Position numbers and translations under genes: made by a program
The notes under the pieces: generated by a model
The model's input: the letters and a program-made list of their open reading frames with translations, nothing else
Told to the model about the DNA's origin: nothing
Databases searched by the model: none
In this document: in pieces, positions 24,261 through 32,951 of the stretch
Layout: each line of letters opens with the position of its first letter
How positions within the stretch are numbered: the first letter of the stretch is position 1
Assembly (NCBI GenBank): GCA_038528385.1
Contig: JBCBET010000002.1
Span: 248,001 to 312,000, forward strand
Direction: 5' to 3'
From: Shimia_B sp038528385
Lineage (GTDB): Bacteria > Pseudomonadota > Alphaproteobacteria > Rhodobacterales > Rhodobacteraceae
DNA: 64,000 bases

Positions 24261-25124
24261 TCAGAACCACTGACCCGGCTCCATCAGGCCGAGATCCATC
24301 AGCTGCCGGGCCTTCCAGTCGAACTTCACCGAATTGTGCCAGTTGAAGCTCTCGATCTCGAAGGTCGAGCCGGGATTGCGCTTGAGCGCCTTGGCCGTCC
24401 GGAAGGAGCAGATCGCCGCCGTCATCGAGTTGTGCCAGGGGCAGGCATAGGTGTTGTATTCGGCCTCGTTGAAGGTGTGATCCTCCAGGAGCTCCAGACC
24501 CGCCCGCGCCTGAAAGAGCGCCACCCGGTCGATCCGGCGGCGCGTCTTGGGCATGTGCTGCTCCAGCCGCCAGCGCAGCCCGCCGAAGAAATCCATCTGC
24601 CGGTCGATGGGATGGCCCCAGCGGTCCGTGCGCGCCAGCGCGTAATACCCCGTGCGGTCGAGCATCGCGTCCTCGAGCGACACGCCGCTCGGGTGCCGCG
24701 CCAGATCGCCCGCATAGAGGTCCACGACAAAGGTGAGGATCGAGGCGCGCTTTTCCTCGGTGGTGAAGGTGATCATCTCCGCCACGTTCCGGCTCTCCGA
24801 GAAGGGGAAGAACAGGAACTCGGCGTTGTAGCAGTAATAGAACCAGGTGCCCGGCGCGGCCTTGATGGCGCGGTTGACGATCTCGTGGGGCTGCGGGCCG
24901 GCCACCAGGTCCCATGGCACGCGGATCACCGCGCTGCGCGTGGCGGGGCTCAGCTCCGCATCGGCGGCGAGGAAGGCCACGACTTCCCGAAAGCCGGCGG
25001 CGAGGTGGTGGGCCAGCGTTTCTTCCACGGCGGCCTCGTCCTCCACGAAGATGAGCGCCACCGGCCCCTTGGCCAGGCGCGCCTTGCCCTTGCGCAGGAA
25101 CTCCCCGACACTCGTGTAATCCAT
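24261..25124 (-). CDS. Glycosyltransferase family 2-like protein without a DXD motif
   Basis: A 287-residue cytoplasmic protein. The first part (VALIFVEDEAAVEETLAHHL, then REVVAFLA) and WFYYCYNAEFLFFPF look like a Rossmann-type GT2 fold, but the usual DXD metal site is not seen; NAE stands in its place. The C-terminus (NEAEYNTYACPWHNSMTAAICS) is unusually Asn/His/Trp-rich. AAGGAG precedes the ATG at 25124. It faces irr on the 3' side and miaB on the 5' side. Activity is uncertain. Confidence 0.75.
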   Translation of the reverse strand: MDYTSVGEFLRKGKARLAKGPVALIFVEDEAAVEETLAHHLAAGFREVVAFLAADAELSPATRSAVIRVPWDLVAGPQPHEIVNRAIKAAPGTWFYYCYNAEFLFFPFSESRNVAEMITFTTEEKRASILTFVVDLYAGDLARHPSGVSLEDAMLDRTGYYALARTDRWGHPIDRQMDFFGGLRWRLEQHMPKTRRRIDRVALFQARAGLELLEDHTFNEAEYNTYACPWHNSMTAAICSFRTAKALKRNPGSTFEIESFNWHNSVKFDWKARQLMDLGLMEPGQWF

Positions 25125-25210
25125 CCCTCTCCTTTTCCCGCCTTTGGCGCGCATTGCAAGGCGCCCGACATGGGCCTATGCAAACATCTCCTCAGCGCGC
25201 GGGCCGGGAC

Positions 25211-26518
25211 ATGACCAAGAAGCTCTACATCAAGACCTATGGCTGTCAGATGAACGTCTATGACAGCGAGAGGATGTCGGAGGCGCTGGAGGGCTACACG
25301 GAGGTCTCGAGCCCCGAGGAGGCGGACATGATCCTCCTCAACACCTGCCACATCCGCGAAAAGGCCGCCGAGAAGGTCTATTCCGAGCTCGGCCGCTACC
25401 GCGGGCTCAAGGCCGCGAAGCCCGATCTCAAGATCGGCGTGGCGGGCTGCGTGGCGCAGGCCGAGGGCGCCGAGATCATGAAGCGGCAGCCGCTCGTCGA
25501 TCTCGTCGTGGGCCCGCAGGCCTATCACCGCCTGCCCGACCTCGTGGCGCGCGCGCAAGGCGGGGAGAAGGCGCTCGACACCGACTTTCCCGAGGAGGAC
25601 AAGTTCACCCACCTGAAGGCCCGGCCCAAGGCGCGCCGCGCGCCGGCGGCGTTTCTGACCGTGCAGGAGGGCTGCGACAAGTTCTGTGCCTTCTGCGTGG
25701 TCCCTTACACGCGCGGCGCGGAGGTCTCGCGCCCGGCGGCGCGGGTGCTCTCGGAGGCGCGCGATCTCGTGGAGCGCGGCGTGCGGGAGATCACGCTCCT
25801 GGGCCAGAACGTGAACGCCTATCACGGCCACGCGGGCGGTCTGGCGGGCCTCATCCGGGCGCTGGCGGAGATCGACGGGCTCGAGCGCATCCGCTTCACC
25901 ACCTCGCACCCCAATGACATGGACGAGGCGCTCATCGCCGCCCACGGGGACTGCGCGAAGCTCATGCCCTATCTCCACCTGCCGGTGCAGTCGGGCTCGG
26001 ACCGGATCCTCAGGGCGATGAACCGCAAGCACACCGCCGAAAGCTATGTGCGGCTCATCGAGCGGCTGCGCGCGGCGCGGCCCGATCTGATGCTGTCTGG
26101 CGATTTCATCGTGGGCTTCCCGGGGGAGACGGACGCGGATTTCGAGGCCACCATGGACCTCGTGCGGGAGGTGACCTACGGCTCCGCCTTCTCGTTCAAA
26201 TACTCCGCGCGCCCCGGCACGCCCGCGGCGGAACGGCCGGGCGTCGACGGGCACGTGGCCACCGAGCGGCTCCACCGTCTCCAGGCGCTTCTCACCGCGC
26301 AGCAGCGCGCGGCGCAGGACGCCATGGTGGGCCGCGAGGTCAGCGTCCTTTTCGAAAAGGAAGGGCGCCTGGCGGGCCAGATGGTGGGGAAATCCGAATA
26401 CCTCCACGCCGTGCACGTCACCGATCCCCGCGCCGCCATCGGGCAGATCGCCCGCGTGCGCATCCGCGAAAGCGCCGCCAATTCGCTGGCCGGCGAGATG
26501 CTGCACGAGATCGCCTGA
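25211..26518 (+). CDS. miaB: tRNA-2-methylthio-N6-dimethylallyladenosine synthase
   Basis: A 435-residue radical-SAM methylthiotransferase that adds the methylthio group to A37 of tRNAs. Cys12, Cys46 and Cys80 form the auxiliary cluster, and Cys155, Cys159 and Cys162 (CDKFCAFC) the radical-SAM cluster; the TRAM domain ends the protein. A start at 25178 is an alternative. It opens the long miaB-phoH-ybeY-corC-lnt-metK-trmB run that is found in many alphaproteobacteria. Confidence 0.97.
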   Translation: MTKKLYIKTYGCQMNVYDSERMSEALEGYTEVSSPEEADMILLNTCHIREKAAEKVYSELGRYRGLKAAKPDLKIGVAGCVAQAEGAEIMKRQPLVDLVVGPQAYHRLPDLVARAQGGEKALDTDFPEEDKFTHLKARPKARRAPAAFLTVQEGCDKFCAFCVVPYTRGAEVSRPAARVLSEARDLVERGVREITLLGQNVNAYHGHAGGLAGLIRALAEIDGLERIRFTTSHPNDMDEALIAAHGDCAKLMPYLHLPVQSGSDRILRAMNRKHTAESYVRLIERLRAARPDLMLSGDFIVGFPGETDADFEATMDLVREVTYGSAFSFKYSARPGTPAAERPGVDGHVATERLHRLQALLTAQQRAAQDAMVGREVSVLFEKEGRLAGQMVGKSEYLHAVHVTDPRAAIGQIARVRIRESAANSLAGEMLHEIA

Positions 26519-26705
26519 CGCGGCCCCCCGCGCCGCATCACGGGGGCCATCCGACGCTCCGTCCGCCGCGTCCTCGCATGATGCGCAAGATGTAGCGAAT
26601 AAAGCTTCCAATACCGGCCACATTTGTTAGGATAAGGCAGATTATGTAGCGGTTCTGGCCATAGACACAAAAACCAAGCCAGGGCCTTTCTCCACCGAGC
26701 AGACA

Positions 26706-27293
26706 ATGGAGACCGGGTTGAAGGCGATCATACAGGCAATGGGCGCCGCCGCGTTGGCGGTGGCCGTGGGGGCGGGCGCCGCGAGCGCGCATCAGACGAC
26801 CGGCGAGCCCTTCGATCACGTCCACGGCGACCAGAAGCGCGTCGTCGTGGGCGAACGCTACATCCCCACCATCTGGGTCGATCCCGATGGCTGCGAGCAC
26901 TGGGTGATGGATGACGGCTGGGAGGGGTTCATGTCCCTCAAGGTGGACCGTCAGGGCCGCCCCACCTGCCGCAAATCCTCCATCTGCGCGACCATCCCCG
27001 GCAACGCCTTCGAGCCCCACGGCGTCTGGATGTCCCGCTCCGCCAAGGAGCAGGTGATGGCCTTCTTCGCCAAGGACACCTCGGTGGCCTACAAGATCAT
27101 CGGCCACACCAACATCACCGGCAATGACCGGCGCAACGTGCGGCTCTCCAAGGGCCGGGCGAACATGGTGGCCTCCATCGGCCAGGCCGCCGGCGAGCGC
27201 ATCGTGGGCGTGGACGGCCATGGCGGGCGGCACCCGAAGGTGCACCGCTCCTCCCACGAGAACAGCCGCGTCGAAGTGATCTGCCTGCGCTAG
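26706..27293 (+). CDS. Secreted OmpA-like protein with a shared 33-residue domain
   Basis: A 195-residue exported protein: signal peptide about residues 1-28, then a Cys/Trp/Asp-rich stretch at 56-88 (IWVDPDGCEHWVMDDG ... PTC), and an OmpA-like peptidoglycan-binding domain at about 103-192 (FFAKD..., IIGHTNITGN). A TTG at 26718 after GGAG gives a tidier signal peptide and may be the true start. The 56-88 stretch is repeated in the lipoprotein that follows (20 of 33 positions identical). It is probably periplasmic or outer-membrane associated; function unknown. Confidence 0.82.
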   Translation: METGLKAIIQAMGAAALAVAVGAGAASAHQTTGEPFDHVHGDQKRVVVGERYIPTIWVDPDGCEHWVMDDGWEGFMSLKVDRQGRPTCRKSSICATIPGNAFEPHGVWMSRSAKEQVMAFFAKDTSVAYKIIGHTNITGNDRRNVRLSKGRANMVASIGQAAGERIVGVDGHGGRHPKVHRSSHENSRVEVICLR

Positions 27294-27307
27294 AGAGGAC
27301 CGGGGAT

Positions 27308-27667
27308 ATGAAGAGCATCAGAGCAATCGCGGCGCTGGGCGCCATGGGTCTCCTCGCGGCCTGCGAGGGCGGCGCGGACGGGTTCATCGCCGCGGGCGGC
27401 TTCGGCGCGTTCGCCGATGCCCGCACCTCCGACAAGACCCTCGACCGGGGCCGCGACGCCAAGGATCTCAGCCAGCTCGTCGCGGGCATCTGGATCGATC
27501 CGAACGGCTGCGAGCACTGGATCATCGACGACGGGGTGGAGGGCTACCTCTCCCAGCGCGTCGATCCCTACGGCAAACCCGTCTGCGGCGGCCACGGGGC
27601 CGAGACGCTGGCCACCGGGCCGTTCAAGGCGGGCACGGATGTGCCGGATCTGGCCAACGTCGACTGA
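27308..27667 (+). CDS. Lipoprotein with the same 33-residue domain
   Basis: A 119-residue lipoprotein. The signal peptide ends in the lipobox LLAAC, with Cys19 as the lipidation site. Residues 61-93 (IWIDPNGCEHWIIDDG ... PVC) match residues 56-88 of the OmpA-like protein just upstream, at 20 of 33 positions. The gene lies 14 bases after it, so the two are one transcription unit, and they probably act on the same cell-envelope target. I do not know a named family for the shared motif. Confidence 0.8.
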   Translation: MKSIRAIAALGAMGLLAACEGGADGFIAAGGFGAFADARTSDKTLDRGRDAKDLSQLVAGIWIDPNGCEHWIIDDGVEGYLSQRVDPYGKPVCGGHGAETLATGPFKAGTDVPDLANVD

Positions 27668-27711
27668 GTGGCCAGCCCCACTCCATGCCCATTCCACGCC
27701 CGGGTCCCAGG

Positions 27712-27741
27712 CGCCGCACCGGAAACCGTGCGGCGTTTTTC
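27712..27741 (+). terminator. Rho-independent terminator after the lipoprotein gene
   Basis: CGCCGCAC (27712-27719) pairs with GTGCGGCG (27728-27735), followed by TTTTTC at 27736-27741. It separates the OmpA/lipoprotein pair from phoH. Confidence 0.85.
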
Positions 27742-27837
27742 GTTGGACGCATCGCGCGCCTTGCGCCCGGCTCGCTCGGTTGGCACGCTGCCCTAGATAG
27801 CAACGGAGATTTGATCGATTCATGAGCGGAGATCTGA

Positions 27838-28854
27838 TTGGCCTTTAGCCCCGACCCACCCGTGATGGACCCAGACGCCATCGGGGAGACCCGCCTCGAG
27901 TTTCCGGACAACTTCCTCCTGATCGATCTGTGCGGCGAGTATGACCGCAACCTCACCGAGCTCGAGGCCAAGCTCGGCCTGCAGATCGTGCGCCGCGGCA
28001 ACCAGTTGGTCCTGCTGGGCGATGGCGCCACGCGGGCCACCGCCGCCGAGGTGCTCGAGGCGCTCTATGCAAGGCTCGAACAGGGCCGCGCGGTGGAGCC
28101 CGCCGATATCGACCGCGAGCTGCGCATGGGCAATTCCGCCGAAGGGACGGGGACCCGCGACGGGGACCAGATGGACCTCATCCCCGGCTCCCGGGTGGAG
28201 ATCAAGACCCGCAAGAAGCTCGTGGAGCCCCGCACCGAGGCGCAGAAGGCCTACGTCAAAAGCCTGTTCAATCACGAGCTCGCCTTCGGGATCGGTCCGG
28301 CGGGCACGGGCAAGACCTACCTCGCCGTGGCCGTGGGCGTGAACATGTTCATCCAGGGCCACGTGGACAAGATCATCCTCAGCCGCCCCGCCGTGGAGGC
28401 CGGCGAGAAGCTGGGCTTCCTGCCGGGCACGCAGGATGAGAAGGTCGACCCCTACATGCAGCCGCTCTACGACGCGCTCCATGACTTTCTGCCCGGCAAG
28501 CAGATCGAGAAGCTCAAGGCGGAGAAAACCATCGAGATCGCGCCCCTAGCCTTCATGCGCGGCCGCACACTGGCGCGTGCTTTCGTGGTGCTCGACGAGG
28601 CGCAGAACGCCACATCCATGCAGATGAAGATGTTCCTCACCCGCCTCGGTGAAGGCAGCCGCATGGTCATCACCGGCGACCGCAGCCAGGTGGACCTGCC
28701 CCGGGGCGTCATGAGCGGGCTTCGCGATGCCGAGCGGCTGCTCACCGGCATCTCAAAGATCAGCTTCAACTATTTCAGCTCCAAGGACGTCGTGCGCCAC
28801 CCCCTCGTGGCCGCGATCATCGAGGCCTACGAGGCCGACGACCCCACCGGCTGA
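27838..28854 (+). CDS. phoH: PhoH-family P-loop ATPase
   Basis: A 338-residue PhoH-like protein. The Walker A motif is GPAGTGKTYLA (residue 158 onward), and the Walker B motif is FVVLDEAQN. PhoH proteins are RNA helicase-like ATPases; their role is often linked to YbeY, encoded downstream. The start is a TTG at 27838 with GGAG at 27827; a shorter ATG at 27865 has no ribosome site. The neighbour ybeY lies one gene further on. Confidence 0.93.
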   Translation: MAFSPDPPVMDPDAIGETRLEFPDNFLLIDLCGEYDRNLTELEAKLGLQIVRRGNQLVLLGDGATRATAAEVLEALYARLEQGRAVEPADIDRELRMGNSAEGTGTRDGDQMDLIPGSRVEIKTRKKLVEPRTEAQKAYVKSLFNHELAFGIGPAGTGKTYLAVAVGVNMFIQGHVDKIILSRPAVEAGEKLGFLPGTQDEKVDPYMQPLYDALHDFLPGKQIEKLKAEKTIEIAPLAFMRGRTLARAFVVLDEAQNATSMQMKMFLTRLGEGSRMVITGDRSQVDLPRGVMSGLRDAERLLTGISKISFNYFSSKDVVRHPLVAAIIEAYEADDPTG

Positions 28855-29075
28855 GCGCGCGGCGTTAACGCCTCCGGCCCGCCGTGGCTGCCGCCGGACA
28901 GGCGGGGCAATGCGGCGATGCACATCCCGTGCACCGGGCGTACACATCCCGTACATACGCGATCCGCGCACGGAACGGGCCTTTCAAATCCTTACCTGTG
29001 CAACGGGCTGCGCGGTCTGGTCGCGGGAAGGCGCCCGCCTAGGTTGAGGCTCCCGTGCCCTGAGGAGCCCCGCCC

Positions 29076-29825
29076 ATGTTAGACGCCACCACCTGGACCC
29101 TGCCGGAGACCACCACCGATCCCGGCGATATCCGCCGCGCCGCCACCGAGGCGGGCGCATGCTCTGTGCGGGGCGCGAGGCTGGGCGACGCGGACTTCGT
29201 CGCGCTCCTCGAACGCTTCGGGCCGCTCATGTTCACCGATGGCGAGACGGCGGTGCCCGGCTTTGCCGCGCTCAACATCGTCACCAATGCGGGCCGCGCC
29301 ACGCCGCCGCGCTCGCGCTTTCATTCCGACAGCACCTATTTCGCGCGCCCGCCACTCTTTACGGCCTTGCGCGTGGTGGAGGTGCCGCGCGCGGGCGGCG
29401 GGACGGTGATCGTGGACACCCGCACGCTCTGGGACGGGCTCCCGGCCGCCGACAAGGATGCGCTCAGGGGCGTGCGCGTGCTGCACCGCGTATCCGACCT
29501 CGACGTGCCCGAGGGCGCGGAAACGCAGGCCTGGCACCCCCTCGTGCGCCGCCAGCCGGAGACCGGTCGCGCGGGCTTTTTCCTCACCATCCCCGACCGC
29601 ATGGTGGAGGCCGAGGACGCGGAGGGCCGAGACGTGACGGCTCTCGTCCACGACCTCTACGAGGAGGCGCTGACGCTGCCCGTGGCCACGCATCACTGGC
29701 AGGCGGGCGATCTCCTCTTCTGGGACAACCGCGTCACGCTCCACAAGGGCGACCACCGCGCCGTGGAGGGGACCCGCACGCTCCACCGCGGCATGGTGGA
29801 GGGCGAGGTGCCCGAAGCCGCTTGA
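29076..29825 (+). CDS. TauD/TfdA-family iron(II)/2-oxoglutarate dioxygenase
   Basis: A 249-residue non-haem iron dioxygenase. The His-x-Asp facial triad is in FHSDSTYF, the distal His in RTLHRGMVEGE, and the jelly-roll core includes VVEVPRAGGGTVIVDTR and WDNRVTLHKGDHRAVEG. TauD-like enzymes use 2-oxoglutarate to hydroxylate taurine, alkylsulfates or herbicides; the substrate cannot be told here. It lies between phoH and ybeY, where no gene normally sits. A repeat CACATCCCGT at 28921 and 28943 lies in the 222-base gap before it. Confidence 0.88.
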   Translation: MLDATTWTLPETTTDPGDIRRAATEAGACSVRGARLGDADFVALLERFGPLMFTDGETAVPGFAALNIVTNAGRATPPRSRFHSDSTYFARPPLFTALRVVEVPRAGGGTVIVDTRTLWDGLPAADKDALRGVRVLHRVSDLDVPEGAETQAWHPLVRRQPETGRAGFFLTIPDRMVEAEDAEGRDVTALVHDLYEEALTLPVATHHWQAGDLLFWDNRVTLHKGDHRAVEGTRTLHRGMVEGEVPEAA

Positions 29826-29858
29826 CGCGGGGCGTGCGCCCCGGCAGGGCCCGGGGGC

Positions 29859-30338
29859 ATGGCGCATGGGATCGACATCATCATGGAGGACGCGCGCTGG
29901 GGCGATCTGGAGCCCCTGGCGCTGAGGGCCGTGGGCGCGGTCCTCGCCCAGCTTCACGTGGCTGGCGAGGTAGCGGTGCTCGCAGCCGACGATGCCCGGA
30001 TCGCGGCCCTCAATGCCCGGTTCCGTGGCAAGGCGGCCCCCACCAACGTGCTGAGCTGGCCCTCCGAGGAGCGCGGCGCCACGCAGCCCGGCGGAGAGCC
30101 GCGCATGCCAGAGGGGTCCGAGCTCGGCGATATCGCGCTGGCCTACGAGACCTGCGCGCGGGAGGCGGAGGCCCAGGGCAAGGCCTTCGAGGCCCATGTC
30201 ACGCATCTCATCGTGCACGGAACGCTCCATCTTTTGGGCTATGACCACGAAACCGACGCGGACGCCGCGCTCATGGAGCGGCTCGAGGTGGAAATACTTG
30301 GCAATCTCGGCCTCGCTGACCCATACTCTTCGGAGTGA
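29859..30338 (+). CDS. ybeY: Endoribonuclease YbeY
   Basis: A 159-residue zinc-dependent RNase used for 16S rRNA 3'-end maturation and ribosome quality control. The signature HGTLHLLGYDH with three His ligands for zinc is present near residue 118. Other conserved parts are FRGKAAPTNVLSWPS and ELGDIALAYETC. It is between phoH/TauD and corC as in the typical alphaproteobacterial block. No good ribosome-binding site is visible, though GGGGGC precedes the ATG. Confidence 0.95.
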   Translation: MAHGIDIIMEDARWGDLEPLALRAVGAVLAQLHVAGEVAVLAADDARIAALNARFRGKAAPTNVLSWPSEERGATQPGGEPRMPEGSELGDIALAYETCAREAEAQGKAFEAHVTHLIVHGTLHLLGYDHETDADAALMERLEVEILGNLGLADPYSSE

Positions 30339-30358
30339 TTTGAACCGGGCTGGAGGCC

Positions 30359-31324
30359 ATGGCCGAAACATCGGAAGGATCGTCTGAGGCGGCGCAGCGC
30401 GCGCACGCCCGGGGCGAGGACGAGGCGGGCGCGCCGAGACGGGCGTCCGAGGACGACACAAAGAGCGAGGAGAGCCCGCAGGAGCCCGGCTTTTTCGGCC
30501 GCCTCGTGCAGGCGCTGAGCCCGGGCGAGGGGGGCGAGGCGCCGCCCGTCGCCGTGGTGGGCGCGCCGGGCATGGTGAACCTGCGCCGGATGCGGGTGGA
30601 GGACGTGCTCATCCCCAAGGCCGATATCGTGGCCGTCCCCGACATCGTCACCATGGACGAACTCGTCGATGTCTTCCGCGAGAGCGGGATGACCCGGCTG
30701 CCGGTCTACGAGGGCACGCTCGACACGCCTCTGGGCTTCGCCCATCTCAAGGATTTCGCGCTCATGCACGGCTTCAACGGCACGGGCGATCCGTTCGATC
30801 TGCGCTGCATGGTGCGCGAGCTGCTCTATGTGCCGCCGTCGATGCCCATCGGCATCCTGCTCACCAAGATGCAGACGGAGCGCATCCACATGGCCCTCGT
30901 CATCGACGAATACGGCGGGGTGGACGGGCTCGTGACCATCGAGGACCTCATCGAGCAGGTCATCGGCGAGATCGAGGACGAGCACGACATCGAAGAAGGC
31001 AATTTCTGGTCCGAGGAGAAACCCGGCTGCGTGCTGGCGGATGCCAAGACGCCGCTCAGGGACTTCGAGGAGGCCTACGGGCTCGCGCTCACCGACCACG
31101 ACGACATCGACGAAGAGGAGATCGACACGCTCGGCGGCCTCGTCTTCATGCTCTCGGGGCGGATCCCGGCGCGGGGCGAGGTGGTGCCGCATCCCACCGG
31201 CCCCGAATTCGAGGTGGTGGACGCCGATGCGCGCCGCATCAAGCGGCTGCGCGTGCGCTTCGCGCCCCAGAGCGGCGCTGAGGGACACGGCCCGACGGAT
31301 GGACGCCGGGCCGCTGCGGAGTAA
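30359..31324 (+). CDS. corC: HlyC/CorC-family transporter regulator, CBS domains
   Basis: A 321-residue protein. Two CBS domains span about residues 80-200 (PKADIVAVPDIVTMDELVDVFRES..., MALVIDEYGGVDGLVTIEDL) and a C-terminal CorC/HlyC transporter-associated domain follows (IDTLGGLVFMLSGRIPARGE). There is no DUF21 membrane part, so this is the short CorC type, linked to magnesium/cobalt transport. An acidic low-complexity N-terminus is present. Its 3' end overlaps lnt by 26 bases. Confidence 0.93.
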   Translation: MAETSEGSSEAAQRAHARGEDEAGAPRRASEDDTKSEESPQEPGFFGRLVQALSPGEGGEAPPVAVVGAPGMVNLRRMRVEDVLIPKADIVAVPDIVTMDELVDVFRESGMTRLPVYEGTLDTPLGFAHLKDFALMHGFNGTGDPFDLRCMVRELLYVPPSMPIGILLTKMQTERIHMALVIDEYGGVDGLVTIEDLIEQVIGEIEDEHDIEEGNFWSEEKPGCVLADAKTPLRDFEEAYGLALTDHDDIDEEEIDTLGGLVFMLSGRIPARGEVVPHPTGPEFEVVDADARRIKRLRVRFAPQSGAEGHGPTDGRRAAAE

Positions 31325-32861
31325 CCCCTCGAGCCTCCCGGCCGCGCTGGCGGGCCGACGGCGTGCGCCGCTCACGGCGGCCTTCGCGGGGCTCGGCGCG
31401 CTGGGCGGGCTCGGCCATCCCCCGGTGGGCCTCGCCGTGCTGGTGCTGATCTCGTTCGCGGGTTTTCTGGCGCTCCGACCCTGGCGGCTCGCGCCGCGCC
31501 GGGCGGCGTGGGCGGGCTGGGCCTACGGGGCGGGTTATTTCGCGATCACGCTCCACTGGATCGTGGAGCCATTTCTCGTCGACATCGCGCGCCACGGCTG
31601 GATGGCGCCCTTCGCGCTCGTGCTCATGGCCGGGGGGCTCGCGCTCTTTTGGGGGGCTGCGGCGGCGCTCGGCGCGTGGCGGCGGAGCGGGCTCGTCTTC
31701 GTGCTGGCCTTCGCCGGGGCCGAGCTTTTGCGCGCGCATCTCTTCGGGGGGTTTCCCTGGGCGATGCATGTGACGGCCTTCGTGGACGTGGCGCTCTACC
31801 AGGGGGCCGCTTGGCTCGGGCCCCACGGGCTCACGCTGGCGCTGGCGCTGGCGCTCCTCGGGCTCTCGGAGGCGCTCTGGACCGCCGCGGCGCGCGGGGC
31901 CACCGTGGCGCGTGGAGCGGCTCGGCCCATCATTGGCACAGGGGTGGGGGCGGGGCTCGCGCTCGGTCTCGCGCTCGCGGCCGCCCTGCCGCCGCTGGAG
32001 GCGCCCGCCGCCGCGGGGGACGCGCCGCGCATCCGCGCCGTGCAGCCCAACGCCCCCCAGCACCTGAAATGGCAGGCAGACATGATCCCCGTTTTCCTCG
32101 AACGGAAGATGGCCGCCACCGCGGCAGAACCCCATGCCGACCTCGTCCTCTGGCCCGAAGTGGCGCTGCCCGCCTGGCTTCAGGACGGCGCGGGTGTCTT
32201 CGCCACCGCCGCCGCGCGCGGGCAGGGCGCCGAGATCCTCATCGGCGCGCAGAGCTGGCGCGACGGGCAGGCCTGGAATGCGCTCGCCCAGATCGGCGCG
32301 GGCGGCGACCTGCGCGGCGTCTACGAAAAACATCACCTCGTCCCCTTCGGTGAATACATGCCGCTCGGATGGCTCTTTGCCCGCGCGGGCATCTACGGGC
32401 TCGCCGCGCATCAGGGCTTCGGCTTCGCCGCCGGGCCCGGGCCCAAGGTCTTCGACGTCACCGGCATCGGCCCGGTGCAGCCGCTCATCTGCTACGAGGG
32501 GATCTTTCCCCACGAGGTCGCCCGCGGCGTGGCGCGGCCGCGCCTCATCGCCGTCGTCACCAACGATGCCTGGTTCGGGGAGTGGGGCGGACCGGCTCAG
32601 CATCTCCAGCAGGCCCAGGCCCGCGCGGTGGAACAGGGCATTCCCGTGGCGCGCTCCGCCAATACCGGCATCTCGGCCATCATCGACGCGCGGGGCCGCG
32701 TGCTCGCGTCGCTGGCGCTGGGGGAGACGGGCCACGTGGACGCGGCCCTCCCCGCCGCGTTGCCGCCCACGATTTATGCGCGGTGGGGCGAGCTGCCCCT
32801 GGCGATGCTCGCACTCCTCACCCTGCTCGCGCACTGGGCCCGCCGCCGCTTTCAGCATTGA
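31299..32861 (+). CDS. lnt: Apolipoprotein N-acyltransferase
   Basis: A 520-residue inner-membrane enzyme that puts the third acyl chain on lipoproteins. About six to seven membrane helices (residues 20-230) are followed by a nitrilase-like periplasmic domain. The catalytic triad Glu287 (WPEVALPAW), Lys344 (YEKHHLVPFGEY) and Cys398 (ICYEGIFP) matches E. coli Glu267, Lys335 and Cys387. The start ATG at 31299 lies inside the end of corC in another frame. It fits the conserved corC-lnt-metK order. Confidence 0.95.
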   Translation: MDAGPLRSNPSSLPAALAGRRRAPLTAAFAGLGALGGLGHPPVGLAVLVLISFAGFLALRPWRLAPRRAAWAGWAYGAGYFAITLHWIVEPFLVDIARHGWMAPFALVLMAGGLALFWGAAAALGAWRRSGLVFVLAFAGAELLRAHLFGGFPWAMHVTAFVDVALYQGAAWLGPHGLTLALALALLGLSEALWTAAARGATVARGAARPIIGTGVGAGLALGLALAAALPPLEAPAAAGDAPRIRAVQPNAPQHLKWQADMIPVFLERKMAATAAEPHADLVLWPEVALPAWLQDGAGVFATAAARGQGAEILIGAQSWRDGQAWNALAQIGAGGDLRGVYEKHHLVPFGEYMPLGWLFARAGIYGLAAHQGFGFAAGPGPKVFDVTGIGPVQPLICYEGIFPHEVARGVARPRLIAVVTNDAWFGEWGGPAQHLQQAQARAVEQGIPVARSANTGISAIIDARGRVLASLALGETGHVDAALPAALPPTIYARWGELPLAMLALLTLLAHWARRRFQH

Positions 32862-32898
32862 CGCCTTCACCGGGCGGGCGTAGCGATGCGCCTCGTGA

Positions 32899-32951
32899 CC
32901 GTCACAACGGCTTCCTGGCGTGGCGGAGACAGTATCAATGGAGCATCCCCC
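32899..32951 (+). promoter_or_regulatory. SAM/SAH riboswitch in front of metK
   Basis: GTCACAACGGCTTCCTGGCG begins the motif. The hairpin pairs GTCAC (32901-32905) with GTGGC (32920-32924), and the loop GCTTC (32910-32914) can form a pseudoknot with GGAGC (32940-32944). GGAG here is the metK ribosome site, eight bases from the ATG. This matches the SAM/SAH riboswitch class known upstream of metK in Rhodobacterales: SAM binding should hide the ribosome site. Confidence 0.9.

Noticed and set aside
24950..26623. A 557-codon reverse frame over miaB
   Set aside because: MiaB on the forward strand has all six cluster cysteines; the reverse frame has none of the signs of a protein.
29079..30461. 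A 460-codon open frame on the reverse strand under the dioxygenase and ybeY
   Set aside because: It is a shadow frame with Arg/Ala-rich translation; the forward frames carry clear family motifs.
32886..32951. An apparent earlier start of metK
   Set aside because: The extra 22 codons would translate the riboswitch and have no ribosome site; the true ATG at 32952 is preceded by the regulated GGAG.
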